From Synchiropus splendidus (Eukaryota; Chordata; Actinopteri; Syngnathiformes; Callionymidae), in contig NC_071349.1 of NCBI RefSeq assembly GCF_027744825.2, forward strand, positions 7,469,001 to 7,533,000: a stretch of 64,000 bases of DNA, in the 5' to 3' direction. The position numbers and the translations under genes were made by a program. The notes under the pieces were generated by a model. It was not told the DNA's origin. It saw nothing but the letters and a program-made list of their open reading frames with translations, and did no database searches. Positions 34,701-40,502 of this stretch are shown here, piece by piece (the stretch's first letter is position 1; the number at the start of each line of letters is the position of its first letter).

Positions 34701-35090
34701 TAGAGGATGCGAGAAACGTGGGACAGTCAAGGAGGATTTCATGCTGCTGTGTGTGTGGCAGTTGGAGAGACGGCGGCCGGTAAGGCGTCACGCAGCCTGG
34801 CGCAGCACATCCCTGGCCCCGGCAGCATGGAGGGAATGAAGGGTGCAGCCTCTGGAGTGGTGGGGGACCTGGCCCGGGCCCGGATTGCTCTGGATGAGAG
34901 AGGCCAGAAGCTGGGGGAGCTGGAGGAGAGGACAGCAGCCATGATGGCCAGCGCCGAGTCCTTCTCCAAACACGCTCATGATGTAAGTGTTGCTCCCTCA
35001 GTTCCTGTTCTCAACAGATGTCTTGGTAACATCTCTCTCTCCTTGCAGATGATGGTGAAGTACAAGGACAAGAAGTGGTACCAGCTCTGA
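17781..35090 (+). CDS. stxbp5: Tomosyn-1 (syntaxin-binding protein 5), complete
   Basis: Soluble WD40 protein that binds syntaxin and SNAP-25 through a C-terminal R-SNARE and restrains vesicle priming and exocytosis. Twenty-eight coding exons join in frame (3438 nt, 1145 residues plus stop), close to the 1151 residues of the human protein: 17781-17924, 20128-20225, 22849-22930, 23056-23156, 23802-23936, 25197-25260, 25384-25467, 25584-25707, 25838-25916, 26178-26332, 26402-26474, 27402-27549, 27633-27700, 27778-27818, 27888-28108, 28170-28354, 28429-28554, 28876-29027, 29908-29970, 30038-30094, 30164-30211, 31888-31938, 32860-33099, 33745-34102, 34174-34339, 34406-34517, 34762-34982, 35049-35090. 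A 29th, optional exon is at 29613-29696. Residues about 50-600 and 770-1020 form the two WD40 propellers, 640-770 include the phosphorylatable linker, and 1059-1132 contain the R-SNARE. STXBP5 fits better than STXBP5L; a fish a/b copy cannot be assigned. Confidence 0.96.
17925..20127 (+). other. stxbp5: stxbp5 intron 1
   Basis: GT-AG intron of 2.2 kb. The first few hundred bases remain GC-rich and may hold promoter-proximal control elements. No exon or named repeat was recognised. Confidence 0.8.
20128..20225 (+). CDS. stxbp5: stxbp5 exon 2 (residues 49-81)
   Basis: Reads TVRHGFPYQPSSMAFDPVQK, ILAVGTQTGALRL, the first WD40 blade. The end is set by frame continuity with exon 3. It uses the weak donor gtatcc at 20226. 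Confidence 0.88.
20226..22848 (+). other. stxbp5: stxbp5 intron 2
   Basis: GT-AG intron of 2.6 kb. Around 20935-21015 there is a short degenerate match to a dispersed fish repeat (gacatcctggactggtcatc followed by ctcgcagggtccac). Much of 21.0-22.4 kb is AT-rich. No other content was recognised. Confidence 0.75.
22849..22930 (+). CDS. stxbp5: stxbp5 exon 3 (residues 81-108)
   Basis: Reads FGRAGVECYCQHESGAAVIQ, LQFLINE, matching the end of WD40 blade 1 and start of blade 2 in tomosyns. The acceptor is cttactaag, ending at 22848, which is unusually purine-containing. Donor gttggt starts at 22931. Confidence 0.9.
23056..23156 (+). CDS. stxbp5: stxbp5 exon 4 (residues 109-142)
   Basis: Reads GALVSALADDSIHLWNLRQK, IPAVLHSLKFNRER. 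The HLWNL motif is a WD40 D-strand. Acceptor cctgcag ends at 23055; donor gtgaga starts at 23157. Confidence 0.95.
23590..23766 (-). repeat. Degenerate copy of a dispersed fish repeat
   Basis: The reverse strand resembles a widespread fish interspersed repeat (unit with gcacggtgt..., gggttca, tttcctcccacagt). Visible on the + strand are aacccaggaccttcttgttc, then gctaatcgctacacaccgtg. It lies in stxbp5 intron 4 and ends about 35 bases before the exon 5 acceptor. A related copy is at about 59260-59460. The family name is uncertain. Confidence 0.55.
23802..23936 (+). CDS. stxbp5: stxbp5 exon 5 (residues 142-187)
   Basis: Reads ITYCHLPFQSKWLYIGTERG, NIHIVNVECFTLSGYVIMWN, KAIEL. Strong tomosyn match. 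Acceptor ctcctgcag ends at 23801; donor gtgagt starts at 23937. Confidence 0.95.
23937..25196 (+). other. stxbp5: stxbp5 intron 5
   Basis: GT-AG intron of about 1.3 kb. No exon, RNA gene or named repeat was recognised. Confidence 0.8.
25197..25260 (+). CDS. stxbp5: stxbp5 exon 6 (residues 187-208)
   Basis: Reads STKTHPGPVVHISDNPMDEG, K. Acceptor ggttgcag ends at 25196; donor gtctgg starts at 25261. Both borders are fixed by frame with exons 5 and 7. Confidence 0.93.
25384..25467 (+). CDS. stxbp5: stxbp5 exon 7 (residues 209-236)
   Basis: Reads LLIGFECGVVVLWDLKSKKA, DYRYNYDE. VLWDLKSKK is a WD40 signature. Acceptor gtctcag ends at 25383; donor gtcagt starts at 25468. Confidence 0.95.
25584..25707 (+). 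CDS. stxbp5: stxbp5 exon 8 (residues 237-278)
   Basis: Reads AIHSVAWHHEGKQFVCSHSD, GTLTTWNVRAPAKPAQIITP, H. Acceptor cctccag ends at 25583; donor gtgcga starts at 25708, before a 130-bp intron that contains a CA repeat. Confidence 0.95.
25741..25784 (+). repeat. (AC)22 microsatellite in stxbp5 intron 8
   Basis: Forty-four bases of uninterrupted AC within an intron of only 130 bases, 53 bases before the exon 9 acceptor junction. CA repeats bind hnRNP L in vertebrates and can alter splicing. Likely polymorphic. Confidence 0.97.
25838..25916 (+). CDS. stxbp5: stxbp5 exon 9 (residues 278-304)
   Basis: Reads KQPKDGKKPEPCKPILKVEY, KTTRAG. Acceptor ttctccag ends at 25837; donor gtgagt starts at 25917. 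Confidence 0.95.
26178..26332 (+). CDS. stxbp5: stxbp5 exon 10 (residues 304-356)
   Basis: Reads DPFMVLSGGLSYDTVGRRAC, LTVMHGKSTAVLEMDFPIVD, FLTLCETPYPN. Acceptor gctcccag ends at 26177; donor gttagt starts at 26333. Confidence 0.96.
26402..26474 (+). CDS. stxbp5: stxbp5 exon 11 (residues 356-380)
   Basis: Reads DFQEPYAVVVLLDRDLVVID, LGQI. It follows a 69-bp intron. Acceptor gctttag ends at 26401; donor gtaggt starts at 26475. Confidence 0.95.
26725..27235 (+). repeat. Long pyrimidine-rich tract in stxbp5 intron 11
   Basis: About 500 bases dominated by T and C on the + strand, made of irregular tttctt, ttcctt and cctcc blocks. It occupies over half of intron 11 (26475-27401). Open frames here on either strand are composition artefacts rich in Phe/Ser/Leu or Lys/Glu. 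No gene. Confidence 0.85.
27402..27549 (+). CDS. stxbp5: stxbp5 exon 12 (residues 380-429)
   Basis: Reads YPIFDNPYPLTIHESPVTCC, EYFADCPAELIPALYSVGSR, QKRQGYSKK. Acceptor tacgcacag ends at 27401; donor gtggac starts at 27550. Confidence 0.96.
27633..27700 (+). CDS. stxbp5: stxbp5 exon 13 (residues 430-452)
   Basis: Reads EWPVSGGNWGQGSQSYPEII, VTG. Acceptor ttcctcag ends at 27632; donor gtcagt starts at 27701. Confidence 0.94.
27778..27818 (+). CDS. stxbp5: stxbp5 exon 14 (residues 452-466)
   Basis: Microexon-like 41-nt exon reading HADGSIKFWDASA, a WD40 blade end. Acceptor ctaaacag ends at 27777; donor gtaagt starts at 27819. It is flanked by introns of 77 and 69 bases. Confidence 0.93.
27888..28108 (+). 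CDS. stxbp5: stxbp5 exon 15 (residues 466-539)
   Basis: Reads LMLQVLYKLKTAKVFERARG, then DIVEEDPFAIQTLSWCPESR, MLCVAGVSAHVIIYRFSKQE, VTTEVVQ. Acceptor ttcccag ends at 27887; donor gtgaga starts at 28109. Confidence 0.96.
28170..28354 (+). CDS. stxbp5: stxbp5 exon 16 (residues 540-601)
   Basis: Reads LLEVSMQCDLSDVDSPEPGG, followed by a Pro/Ser/Thr-rich insert and SSDGPRDNIPCL. This low-complexity loop protrudes from the propeller and varies between species. Acceptor ctctccag ends at 28169; donor gtatgt starts at 28355. Confidence 0.94.
28429..28554 (+). CDS. stxbp5: stxbp5 exon 17 (residues 601-643)
   Basis: Reads VRSSSLKQSPGYQVELVVQL, VWVSGEPPQQITSLGINSSY, G. Acceptor gattcag ends at 28428; donor gtaagt starts at 28555. 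Confidence 0.95.
28876..29027 (+). CDS. stxbp5: stxbp5 exon 18 (residues 643-694)
   Basis: Reads VVFGNSNGLAVVDYVQKTLL, LNIGTSELYSPSDPLQRQPR, SPRRVRQPSG. It ends where mammalian tomosyn isoforms diverge. Acceptor gtctcag ends at 28875; donor gtgagc starts at 29028 and leaves phase 1. Confidence 0.95.
29294..29374. mobile_element. Tc1/mariner-type MITE (81 bp)
   Basis: Two 32-bp terminal inverted repeats (29294-29325 and 29343-29374) differ at two positions and enclose a 17-bp loop. The element starts CAGG, ends CCTG and is flanked by TA on both sides, the target preferred by Tc1/mariner transposases. The inner motif ggacaaaataatggaaacac is seen in many fish transposon ends. It lies in stxbp5 intron 18 and carries no coding capacity. 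Confidence 0.85.
29613..29696 (+). CDS. stxbp5: stxbp5 probable cassette exon (28 codons)
   Basis: After acceptor tctgaag (ending 29612) the frame supplied by exon 18 reads DVPPVQSCMSRLSNLYCESV, KKLRSPHF, ending at a strong gtaagt donor (29697). The exon is 84 nt, phase 1 at both ends, so it can be included or skipped without changing frame. It would raise the protein to 1173 residues. It sits in the linker where mammalian tomosyn splice forms differ. Inclusion is inferred; RNA evidence is lacking. Confidence 0.7.
29908..29970 (+). CDS. stxbp5: stxbp5 exon 19 (residues 694-715)
   Basis: Reads AFCDPTDGTNTSEDRCKSPT, S, matching the variable EDRCKSPTS segment of the tomosyn linker. 63 nt, phase 1 at both ends, so it too could be alternatively spliced. 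Acceptor gccacag ends at 29907; donor gtgagg starts at 29971. Confidence 0.92.
30038..30094 (+). CDS. stxbp5: stxbp5 exon 20 (residues 715-734)
   Basis: Reads GSNSPCNSDDDRKQKFIEK, the acidic/serine linker. 57 nt and phase-symmetric. Acceptor gacaatag ends at 30037; donor gtatgg starts at 30095. Confidence 0.92.
30164..30211 (+). CDS. stxbp5: stxbp5 exon 21 (residues 734-750)
   Basis: Reads VKFKSRRFSKSVANDF, a basic stretch with RRFSKS, a plausible kinase site in the linker region where PKA phosphorylation of tomosyn is known. 48 nt, phase-symmetric. Acceptor gttttcag ends at 30163; donor gtagtg starts at 30212. Confidence 0.92.
30212..31887 (+). other. stxbp5: stxbp5 intron 21
   Basis: GT-AG intron of 1.7 kb. 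The last 500 bases are AT-rich. No exon or named element was recognised. Confidence 0.8.
31888..31938 (+). CDS. stxbp5: stxbp5 exon 22 (residues 750-767)
   Basis: Reads AKMSRKISSSGDPRPDP, matching the AKMSRKLS segment of mammals; SRKIS is a likely phospho-acceptor context. 51 nt, phase-symmetric. Acceptor tttttcag ends at 31887; donor gtaaga starts at 31939. Confidence 0.93.
31939..32859 (+). other. stxbp5: stxbp5 intron 22
   Basis: GT-AG intron of 0.9 kb with no recognised content. Confidence 0.8.
32860..33099 (+). CDS. stxbp5: stxbp5 exon 23 (residues 767-847)
   Basis: Reads DSKDNSFNRSRSSSVTSIDR, ESREAISAFHFCESFPRKSD, then LVGTTHGSVLMVAVSLPPGG, EQRLQQPV. The RSRSSSVTSID stretch is a conserved serine cluster at the start of the second propeller. 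Acceptor ttccccag ends at 32859; donor gtgagt starts at 33100. Confidence 0.96.
33100..33744 (+). other. stxbp5: stxbp5 intron 23
   Basis: GT-AG intron of 0.65 kb, AT-rich, with no recognised content. Confidence 0.8.
33745..34102 (+). CDS. stxbp5: stxbp5 exon 24 (residues 847-966)
   Basis: Largest coding exon (358 nt). Reads GTVATLKGGIMTMALLDAGG, a charged KSRRRRPASPPSSQDGL loop, then FAVLCSEKQAKVVAMPSQTR, ITETSFVLRADIVQL, IACFCANGHIMTL. Acceptor tccacag ends at 33744; donor gtgggt starts at 34103. Confidence 0.96.
34174..34339 (+). CDS. stxbp5: stxbp5 exon 25 (residues 966-1021)
   Basis: Reads SLPSLRPLLDVNYLPLTDMR, IARTFCFSNLGQALYLTSPT, EIQRITYSQETCDNLQ. Acceptor atggcag ends at 34173; donor gtgaga starts at 34340. 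Confidence 0.96.
34406..34517 (+). CDS. stxbp5: stxbp5 exon 26 (residues 1022-1059)
   Basis: Reads EMLSELFTPVETPEAPNRGF, FKGLFGGGATSLDREDL, the link from propeller to SNARE and near-identical to mammals. Acceptor tcttcag ends at 34405; donor gtgagc starts at 34518. Confidence 0.96.
34762..34982 (+). CDS. stxbp5: stxbp5 exon 27: R-SNARE motif (residues 1059-1132)
   Basis: Reads FGETAAGKASRSLAQHIPGP, then GVVGDLARARIALDERGQKL, GELEERTAAMMASAESFSKH. The heptad pattern with a central arginine in LDERGQKL is the synaptobrevin-like R-SNARE that pairs with syntaxin and SNAP-25 and competes with VAMP. There is no transmembrane anchor. Acceptor gtggcag ends at 34761; donor gtaagt starts at 34983. Confidence 0.96.
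35049..35090 (+). CDS. stxbp5: stxbp5 exon 28 (residues 1133-1145, stop)
   Basis: Reads MMVKYKDKKWYQL then TGA at 35088-35090, the conserved tomosyn C-terminus. Acceptor ccttgcag ends at 35048. Confidence 0.95.
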   Translation: MMVKYKDKKWYQL

Positions 35091-37040
35091 TGGCAGCGTG
35101 GTGAGCAACAGACTCTCTGTATCACGCACAGCGTCGTCTCCGCAGCGCTACCCAACTTTTGTCTCCTCCCCTCTCACTGGGGTTTCCGACTCTTGCTTTT
35201 ATTCTCAGCACAATATCACACTCTGCTTTACCTCAGTGGACGGAGCGCACAACGGACCGACCCGTCAGAGCTGGAGAGACCTGCACTCCTATATATATCT
35301 CATAAATATATAAATATATATACGTAACTATATAACTGCGTATCTACCAACCCTGGCGGACAAAGATGCTACATGTGCTCGTGGTGGCCTGACTCTTTTC
35401 CTTCTCTGCAATCTCTGCCAAACAAAGTGGATGTAAATGAGGAGAGAAGTCTGAAGACCCGCCCCCTTAACCCACTCAAGCCAATGAGGGTATGTGCGTT
35501 TCTGTGTGGATCCAGATTTGTGTCTAAATTGCGTCTGCCGAGCGGCAGTCAGAGCAATGAGGTAGCAGGAGGACGGAGAGTGGATCGCCTCTCTGAATTA
35601 AGGGCTGGTAGTTGGTCAGCGACCCTTTCCTTTCGCACCCCATCTTTCAGTGTTGGCACTTCTGTTTCCACTGTCTGTGGAGCAGTGTGGCTGAAGAGAA
35701 GCGCCGGGCATTATTTATTTTTGCACAGAACGTGCGATCAATGTTTACCATGACACGTTTACATCACGCTGAAGGAAGAAGTGGCACACTGGAAACGTAT
35801 TATGTGTCAGAAGAGCTTGCCTAGATGTATATTTTGGTTACAATCCCAGTTTTTGTGATAAAAGATTCTATGGATATATTACATGTAATGATTGAAGTTT
35901 GGCTGGAGAGCTGTAGTTGAATTGTTTTGTCCTAGTGTGTCATGAAGAAAAGCATGTGGCCCTCAGCACCGACCCACGGCGAGCCTCTGGCTCCAGCTCT
36001 CGTGTGCAAGCTACCGTCGCGTATTTGTGTTTGTCAACATACATATATTCAGGGATATGTGTATGTGCGCCAAAACCTGCTTGTTCTATTGTGTCATCCA
36101 GCTGTCAGTCATGTTTGCTGCCAAACAGCTGGACTCAAGCCTGACACCGCCATCTTCTTTTGAGACACCAAAGAGCTTAATTTCACAGAGTTGTCTTGAT
36201 TTTATTTGCGCTTGCGAGAGTCGGTCTGAGGGTGATTGGGGGCGGGGGGCGTATTTCTTCTTGCCGACCTTTTAACGACCTGTGATGCTGTACGTGACAA
36301 GAGTTTGATGCCAAAATAATGTAGAATTATTGAGAATCAATGCAGTTTGGAAGCAAACCTCTTGACTGTTCGCTGGCTGACTAATCAACTGTAGACTACT
36401 GAGAGAAACCCAGGGGAGAGCGCCGCGGGTTTTTGCACTATCTTTTGTACTGAGAGAGATTTGGTTATTTTCTTTGTCCCATGTTGTTTTTGGAACGGAC
36501 CAAACATGCCATATATGCTGATTATTGCTCCACGTTTTCATTGACCCGAAAGTATATTTATATATTTGAAAAAAATGTGCTTAATTTCAATATATTAAAA
36601 TACATTGAAAAAGACGCTCCTGATCAGCCATCGGCTCATTTCAAGCTTTACAGGAAACTCTTTCTACAAAGTGTGGCCTCAACTTTTGAACTGTTTGCAA
36701 CATATTGACTGTCTTCTTGCACACTGAAGGATGCATGATCTACGTGTTTACAAACTTGAAGCAGCCATCGTCCGTCCTGACCTCGCTATTTCCCCTTAAG
36801 TCGAACAAAAGTCATCTCAAACCTCCTGTTGACTCGTGTCAGTTGCTCTCCATCCACCTGAAGCAGCCCACCGCCAGCTCTGTGGGGGGAACTGGAATGC
36901 CTCCGTCTGTCCGTCCGTCCGTCCTCGGGGAGCTGTCTGGTGCAGTATTTTCCCATGGCAGGCAAATTGTTGTACAGTTTTGTTAAAGACAAATTTCACA
37001 TGGATGTCTGACTAAATCTGCTGCCACAAACACTTTAGAT

Positions 37041-37048
37041 TGTAGATA
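37041..37048 (+). promoter_or_regulatory. stxbp5: Candidate Pumilio response element
   Basis: TGTAGATA fits the UGUANAUA consensus and lies 30 bases before the poly(A) signal of stxbp5. One match to an 8-mer is weak evidence on its own. Confidence 0.3.
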
Positions 37049-37070
37049 CAGGTATTATTGTGCAATGGAA

Positions 37071-37076
37071 AATAAA
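37071..37076 (+). promoter_or_regulatory. stxbp5: Polyadenylation signal of stxbp5
   Basis: AATAAA about 1.98 kb after the stop, followed by a GT-rich stretch (ctcctctgtgttctttc) that suits a downstream element. Confidence 0.65.
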
Positions 37077-37460
37077 TGTAAAAACCAGTCATCTCCTAGG
37101 CTCCTCTGTGTTCTTTCATTCTTCAAGCTGAAGCCAATGTCGCATGTGTTTGAGATGTGAGACAAAAGGGAGTGCTTGTCAGTAGGGCTGCCAGTAGATT
37201 CAAAATTTGAATTTTCAGTTAAGAGCAGTGACACTTAGCAAACTCATGATTAATGGCAAATGAATCACACATGTTGTGTCTGTTCTGAATGTAATATAAA
37301 GATGTTAACACCATATATATAATGTGATTGACACCTGAGTGACCAATAATGTAGTTATGCTTTTACTTTTTTATGTTGTTGAGCCTCTGGCGTTATTCTA
37401 AAGATACTGTATGTACTTGACATTATCTGTGATGTTGGTTGTTGGAGTAAATAAATGTTT

Positions 37461-37469
37461 ACATGAGGG
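37461..37469 (+). repeat. Target site duplication, left copy
   Basis: acatgaggg, repeated exactly at 38018-38026 on the other side of the LINE fragment. Confidence 0.8.
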
Positions 37470-38017
37470 TCCATCCATCCATCGTTGCAGCAGCTTCAGG
37501 AGGTCATGCCAAACGCCCTTCTCCCGAGCGACATCCACCAGCTCCGACTGGGGGATCCCGAGACGCTCCCAGGCCAGCGTAGAGATATAATCTCTCCACC
37601 TGCTCCTGGGTCAACCCCTCGGTCTCCTCCCAGCTGGACGTGTCTGGAACACCTCCAAAGGGAGGCTTCCAGAGGGCATCCTGATGAGATGCCTCAGCTG
37701 ACTCCTCTCAATGTGGAGAAGCAGCGGCTCTACTCCGAGCCTCTCCCAAGTGACAGAACTTCTCACCCTATCTCTAAGGGCGACGCCTGCCACCCTTCGG
37801 AGAAAACCCATTTCAGCCGCTTGTATCCAGGACCTTGCTCTCTCTGTCATTACCCAAATCTCATGACTGTAGGTGAGGGTCGGGACGAAGATTGATCGGT
37901 ATATAGAGAGCTTTGCCTTCTGGCTCAGCTCTCTCTTATGGACAACAGTGCGGCAATGGGATTGCAATACCACCCCTGCTGCCCCAGTTCGCCGACCAAT
38001 CTCCAAATCCCTAATTC
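37470..38017 (-). mobile_element. 5'-truncated RTE/Rex3-type LINE
   Basis: On the minus strand an open frame (38006-37611) reads KAKLSIYRSIFVPTLTYSHE, WVMTERARSWIQAAEMGFLR, RVAGVALRDRVRSS and GVEPLLLHIERSQLRHLIRM, the C-terminal part of a fish non-LTR reverse transcriptase. After a frame change it continues as WRDYISTLAWERLGIPQSEL down to the 3' end. That end is a short GATG-type repeat (37471-37483), as in RTE/Rex3 elements. Perfect 9-bp target site duplications flank it. The copy is inactive. The clade name rests on memory of fish LINE tails. Confidence 0.85.
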
Positions 38018-38026
38018 ACATGAGGG
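38018..38026 (+). repeat. Target site duplication, right copy
   Basis: acatgaggg, identical to 37461-37469; marks the truncated 5' end of the LINE. Confidence 0.8.
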
Positions 38027-38339
38027 ACGCAGATACAAAATGAGGATTCATTTGCTATGAATCTATTGCAGTTTCCACATGACTTGTGTCTTGGTAAGTG
38101 CTTGTGTTCCTTCCGTTGTTCTTCTCACTAGATGCTGTAATCTTGTATCCTGATCGAGATGGTGTGGCCAGTGTCCCTAAATGTAGCGATTAGATTAGCG
38201 TTTTCAAAAAACTAAGTGATGGGAGGCAAATATATAATACCCACGTGTGTGGAGGGGGGACACAAGAGGTTCAAGTGATGTGAATATACAGTATTTTTCT
38301 AAGTGTTTTTCTTCAGTCCTTGAATGCGTGATTCTGCTG

Positions 38340-38667
38340 ACTGGACGGCAGGTGTCGCCAGAGCGCGCGGCGCTGCTCAAGTCAGTAGCAGCGGAAGAAG
38401 CAGCATCCCTCGCGCTCGCGCCCCGGTGAGACGAGGAGGCGGCGAAGTTGAGCTCGGAATCTGCGCGGCGTTTATTGGACCCAAACCGCGGGTTTCCAAA
38501 CACGACTTCCTCGCTTGACTCGCGGGGCCCTGAGAAAAGGCGCCACCGGACAATGGCTCGTCCCTAAGGGCGAGAGTTGCTCGGAAGCTGCGATGCTGGA
38601 GACAAAGAGGAGCGACGCGGAGTGAAAGAGGCTTCCTGCCGCCAAACTTCAGCCGCTGGAAGATGCG
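38340..38667 (+). promoter_or_regulatory. samd5: CpG-rich promoter and probable 5' UTR exon of samd5
   Basis: A local CpG-rich block with gcgcgcggcgctgctc and cctcgcgctcgcgccccgg. It ends in a strong donor gtgagt at 38668. An acceptor tctgttctgcag lies at 39951-39962, just upstream of the samd5 start codon, so this is the likely first, non-coding exon. Spliced together, ATGCG of this exon plus the next bases would form the tiny upstream frame Met-Arg-Ser-stop. Inference from position and splice signals. Confidence 0.5.
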
Positions 38668-39962
38668 GTGAGTCCGGGTTCAGTCCGCCAGGAGGGAGGC
38701 AGTCGAGGCTTGGCCTCTTAGCTTGGTCTTTCAGAGGGGTTAAAGGTCAAAAGCGGCTTCGTAGTTGCTTCTCCCATCCGAGGCGTCCCTGGACCGGTGA
38801 GTGTGTTTCGCGGAACACTTGTGAGTGGCAGGTGAGGTGGTTGGACCCTTGAGGTTCCGAAGAGAAACCAGTTTTGCGCTTGTTTTATCCCGTTTTTCTA
38901 ACACACTACAGGTTATAATAATAACGTTTGTCTTTAATATTTGGGTTTGAACAACTCGCGAGTTTCAGCCTCAGACAACTATTTTCTGCCTCTGATATTG
39001 AATTTCTAAACCAAAAAATGAATGTCCAATCCAAATACAACAGTCGAGTTGCAAACAGTGGCTTTTTATTTCTCTTTTTAGCTAACGTGACGCCGTGTTG
39101 CTCGTGTCGTTAGCAGTGTTGTTGTGGTTGGTTGGCAGTTCCCATGTCGTGTGTCGTGCTGCAGTCTGGAGTGTTTTGAACTCAGATTTGCCTCGATGTT
39201 TTTCTAACAAGCCGGAATGATCGATTGCAACTGAACCCTAGTAAAAATGAATACTAAGTTTATTAGAAAGATAATGTTTTGGATAGTTTTGACATTTTAA
39301 AATATGTATTTAGGCTTTTGGTTTTCAAAAAATACATGCAATTCAAACGTGTTAAAGCTGAAAAACCCACCGCAAATTAATCCTTGTCCTTTTGGTGTTG
39401 GTCTGTGAGAAGCAGTAAGCAGGCTCGTCATGTAAACTGAAGGATCCAAGCAGTTTGGCTGCGCACTCTTTGCAAACTGCACTTCTATTCTCACACTCAA
39501 GCCCATTCAAGCATCCAAAAGATTCAACAGCAGCGGCTCTGAGAATGGTGGATTGGCCTGCCAGAATTTCATCTGCGTTTTTGCATTTTTGTATCTGAGA
39601 AAAGCATTGAATTACATCACATTGACATCCGCCAGCTGAACTTACAGAAGTAAGGTGCTCCGCTTTTTCAACAGCTGAGTTTTTCTGTTTGGTTCTGAGA
39701 CACATGTCAGAGCCTCAGACTCACCAGCCTGGTCTGAGTCTCCTAACTCAGCCGGTCCAGCCCTTCTCTGGACAGACTGTGCTCCATAAGTCTCTCTGTG
39801 TTCCACGCGGCTGCATCGAGCCTCTGCGGTCCGGTCCTGTCTGGAGCAGACCTGCAGTCACCAGTGCTTCCTGTGGCTGCAGCCGCCTGACCTTTACAGC
39901 GGTGTCTGTCCACTCTGAGGCGTGTTGTGCTGCTGGGTGCTGATGCTAGGTCTGTTCTGCAG
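38668..39962 (+). other. samd5: samd5 first intron (inferred)
   Basis: Lies between the probable 5' UTR exon and the coding exon. The middle is AT-rich. No repeat or exon was recognised. Confidence 0.5.
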
Positions 39963-40502
39963 GAGCTGACGAGCAGCCGTGAAGATGAGCATGTGAGCGG
40001 CGCCCTCCTGCTTCTGAAGATGAGCCAGGGGCCCAACCTCGTGCTGGAGTGGCTGTCCCACCTCCACCTGTCTCAGTACGTGGAGTCCTTCCTGGACAAC
40101 GGCTACGACGACCTGGAGGTGTGCAAGCAGATCGGGGAACCGGACCTGGATGCCATCGGTGTTCGGATCCAGTACCACAGACACCGACTGCTGGCTGCTG
40201 TCCAGCAGCTGAAGCAGGAGGAGGCACGGAGAGCATCAGGCTACTACTTCACTCTGGAGCCTCTGGATGGTTCCCAGCAGCAGACCTTACCTTTGAACGG
40301 AGACACTGAGAGCAACACTCACCGGCGGAGGAGGAGGAGGGTCCCTGATCAACACCTGAGCTCCTGTCCTGGGAACCACAACCTGGCGTTCTCTGATTGT
40401 AATGACTTTGTGACGTACCCCCGCCTCAGGCTGAAGCTGCTGATCAAGGATAAACTGGCTAAAGATGGAATCAACCTGGGGGACACGCCATACACTCACA
40501 AG
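39963..40502 (+). CDS. samd5: SAM domain protein 5, main coding exon (CDS from 40020)
   Basis: Small adaptor-like protein of unknown biochemical role. Coding begins at ATG 40020, the first in-frame ATG after the acceptor at 39962, and reads MSQGPNLVLEWLSHLHLSQY. The SAM domain (residues about 7-72) includes FLDNGYDDLEVCKQIGEPDL and DAIGV, then YYFTLEP. Further on come TYPRLRLKLLIKDKLAKDGI and NLGDTPYTHK, characteristic of SAMD5. The exon stops at 161 full codons before the donor gtaggt (40503). In mammals one more short exon adds about 20 residues; I did not find it in the window. A Met-Ser-Met-stop upstream frame is at 39985-39996. Confidence 0.88.

Larger units (their letters stand above)
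35091..37095 (+). other. stxbp5: stxbp5 3' UTR
   Basis: About 2 kb of non-coding sequence, AT-rich in parts (35290-35320, 36540-36610), running to a canonical polyadenylation signal at 37071. It includes ttatttatttttgcac near 35708, a (CCGT)n stretch near 36903-36924 and a Pumilio-type TGTAGATA at 37041. The end point is inferred. Confidence 0.7.

Noticed and set aside
35091..37095. Several 60-130 codon frames in the stxbp5 3' UTR
   Set aside because: They follow a complete conserved C-terminus and lie before the poly(A) signal; composition is UTR-like.
38247..38429. 60-codon frame across the samd5 CpG block
   Set aside because: It does not join in frame to the SAM-domain exon and has no conserved sequence; better read as 5' UTR.
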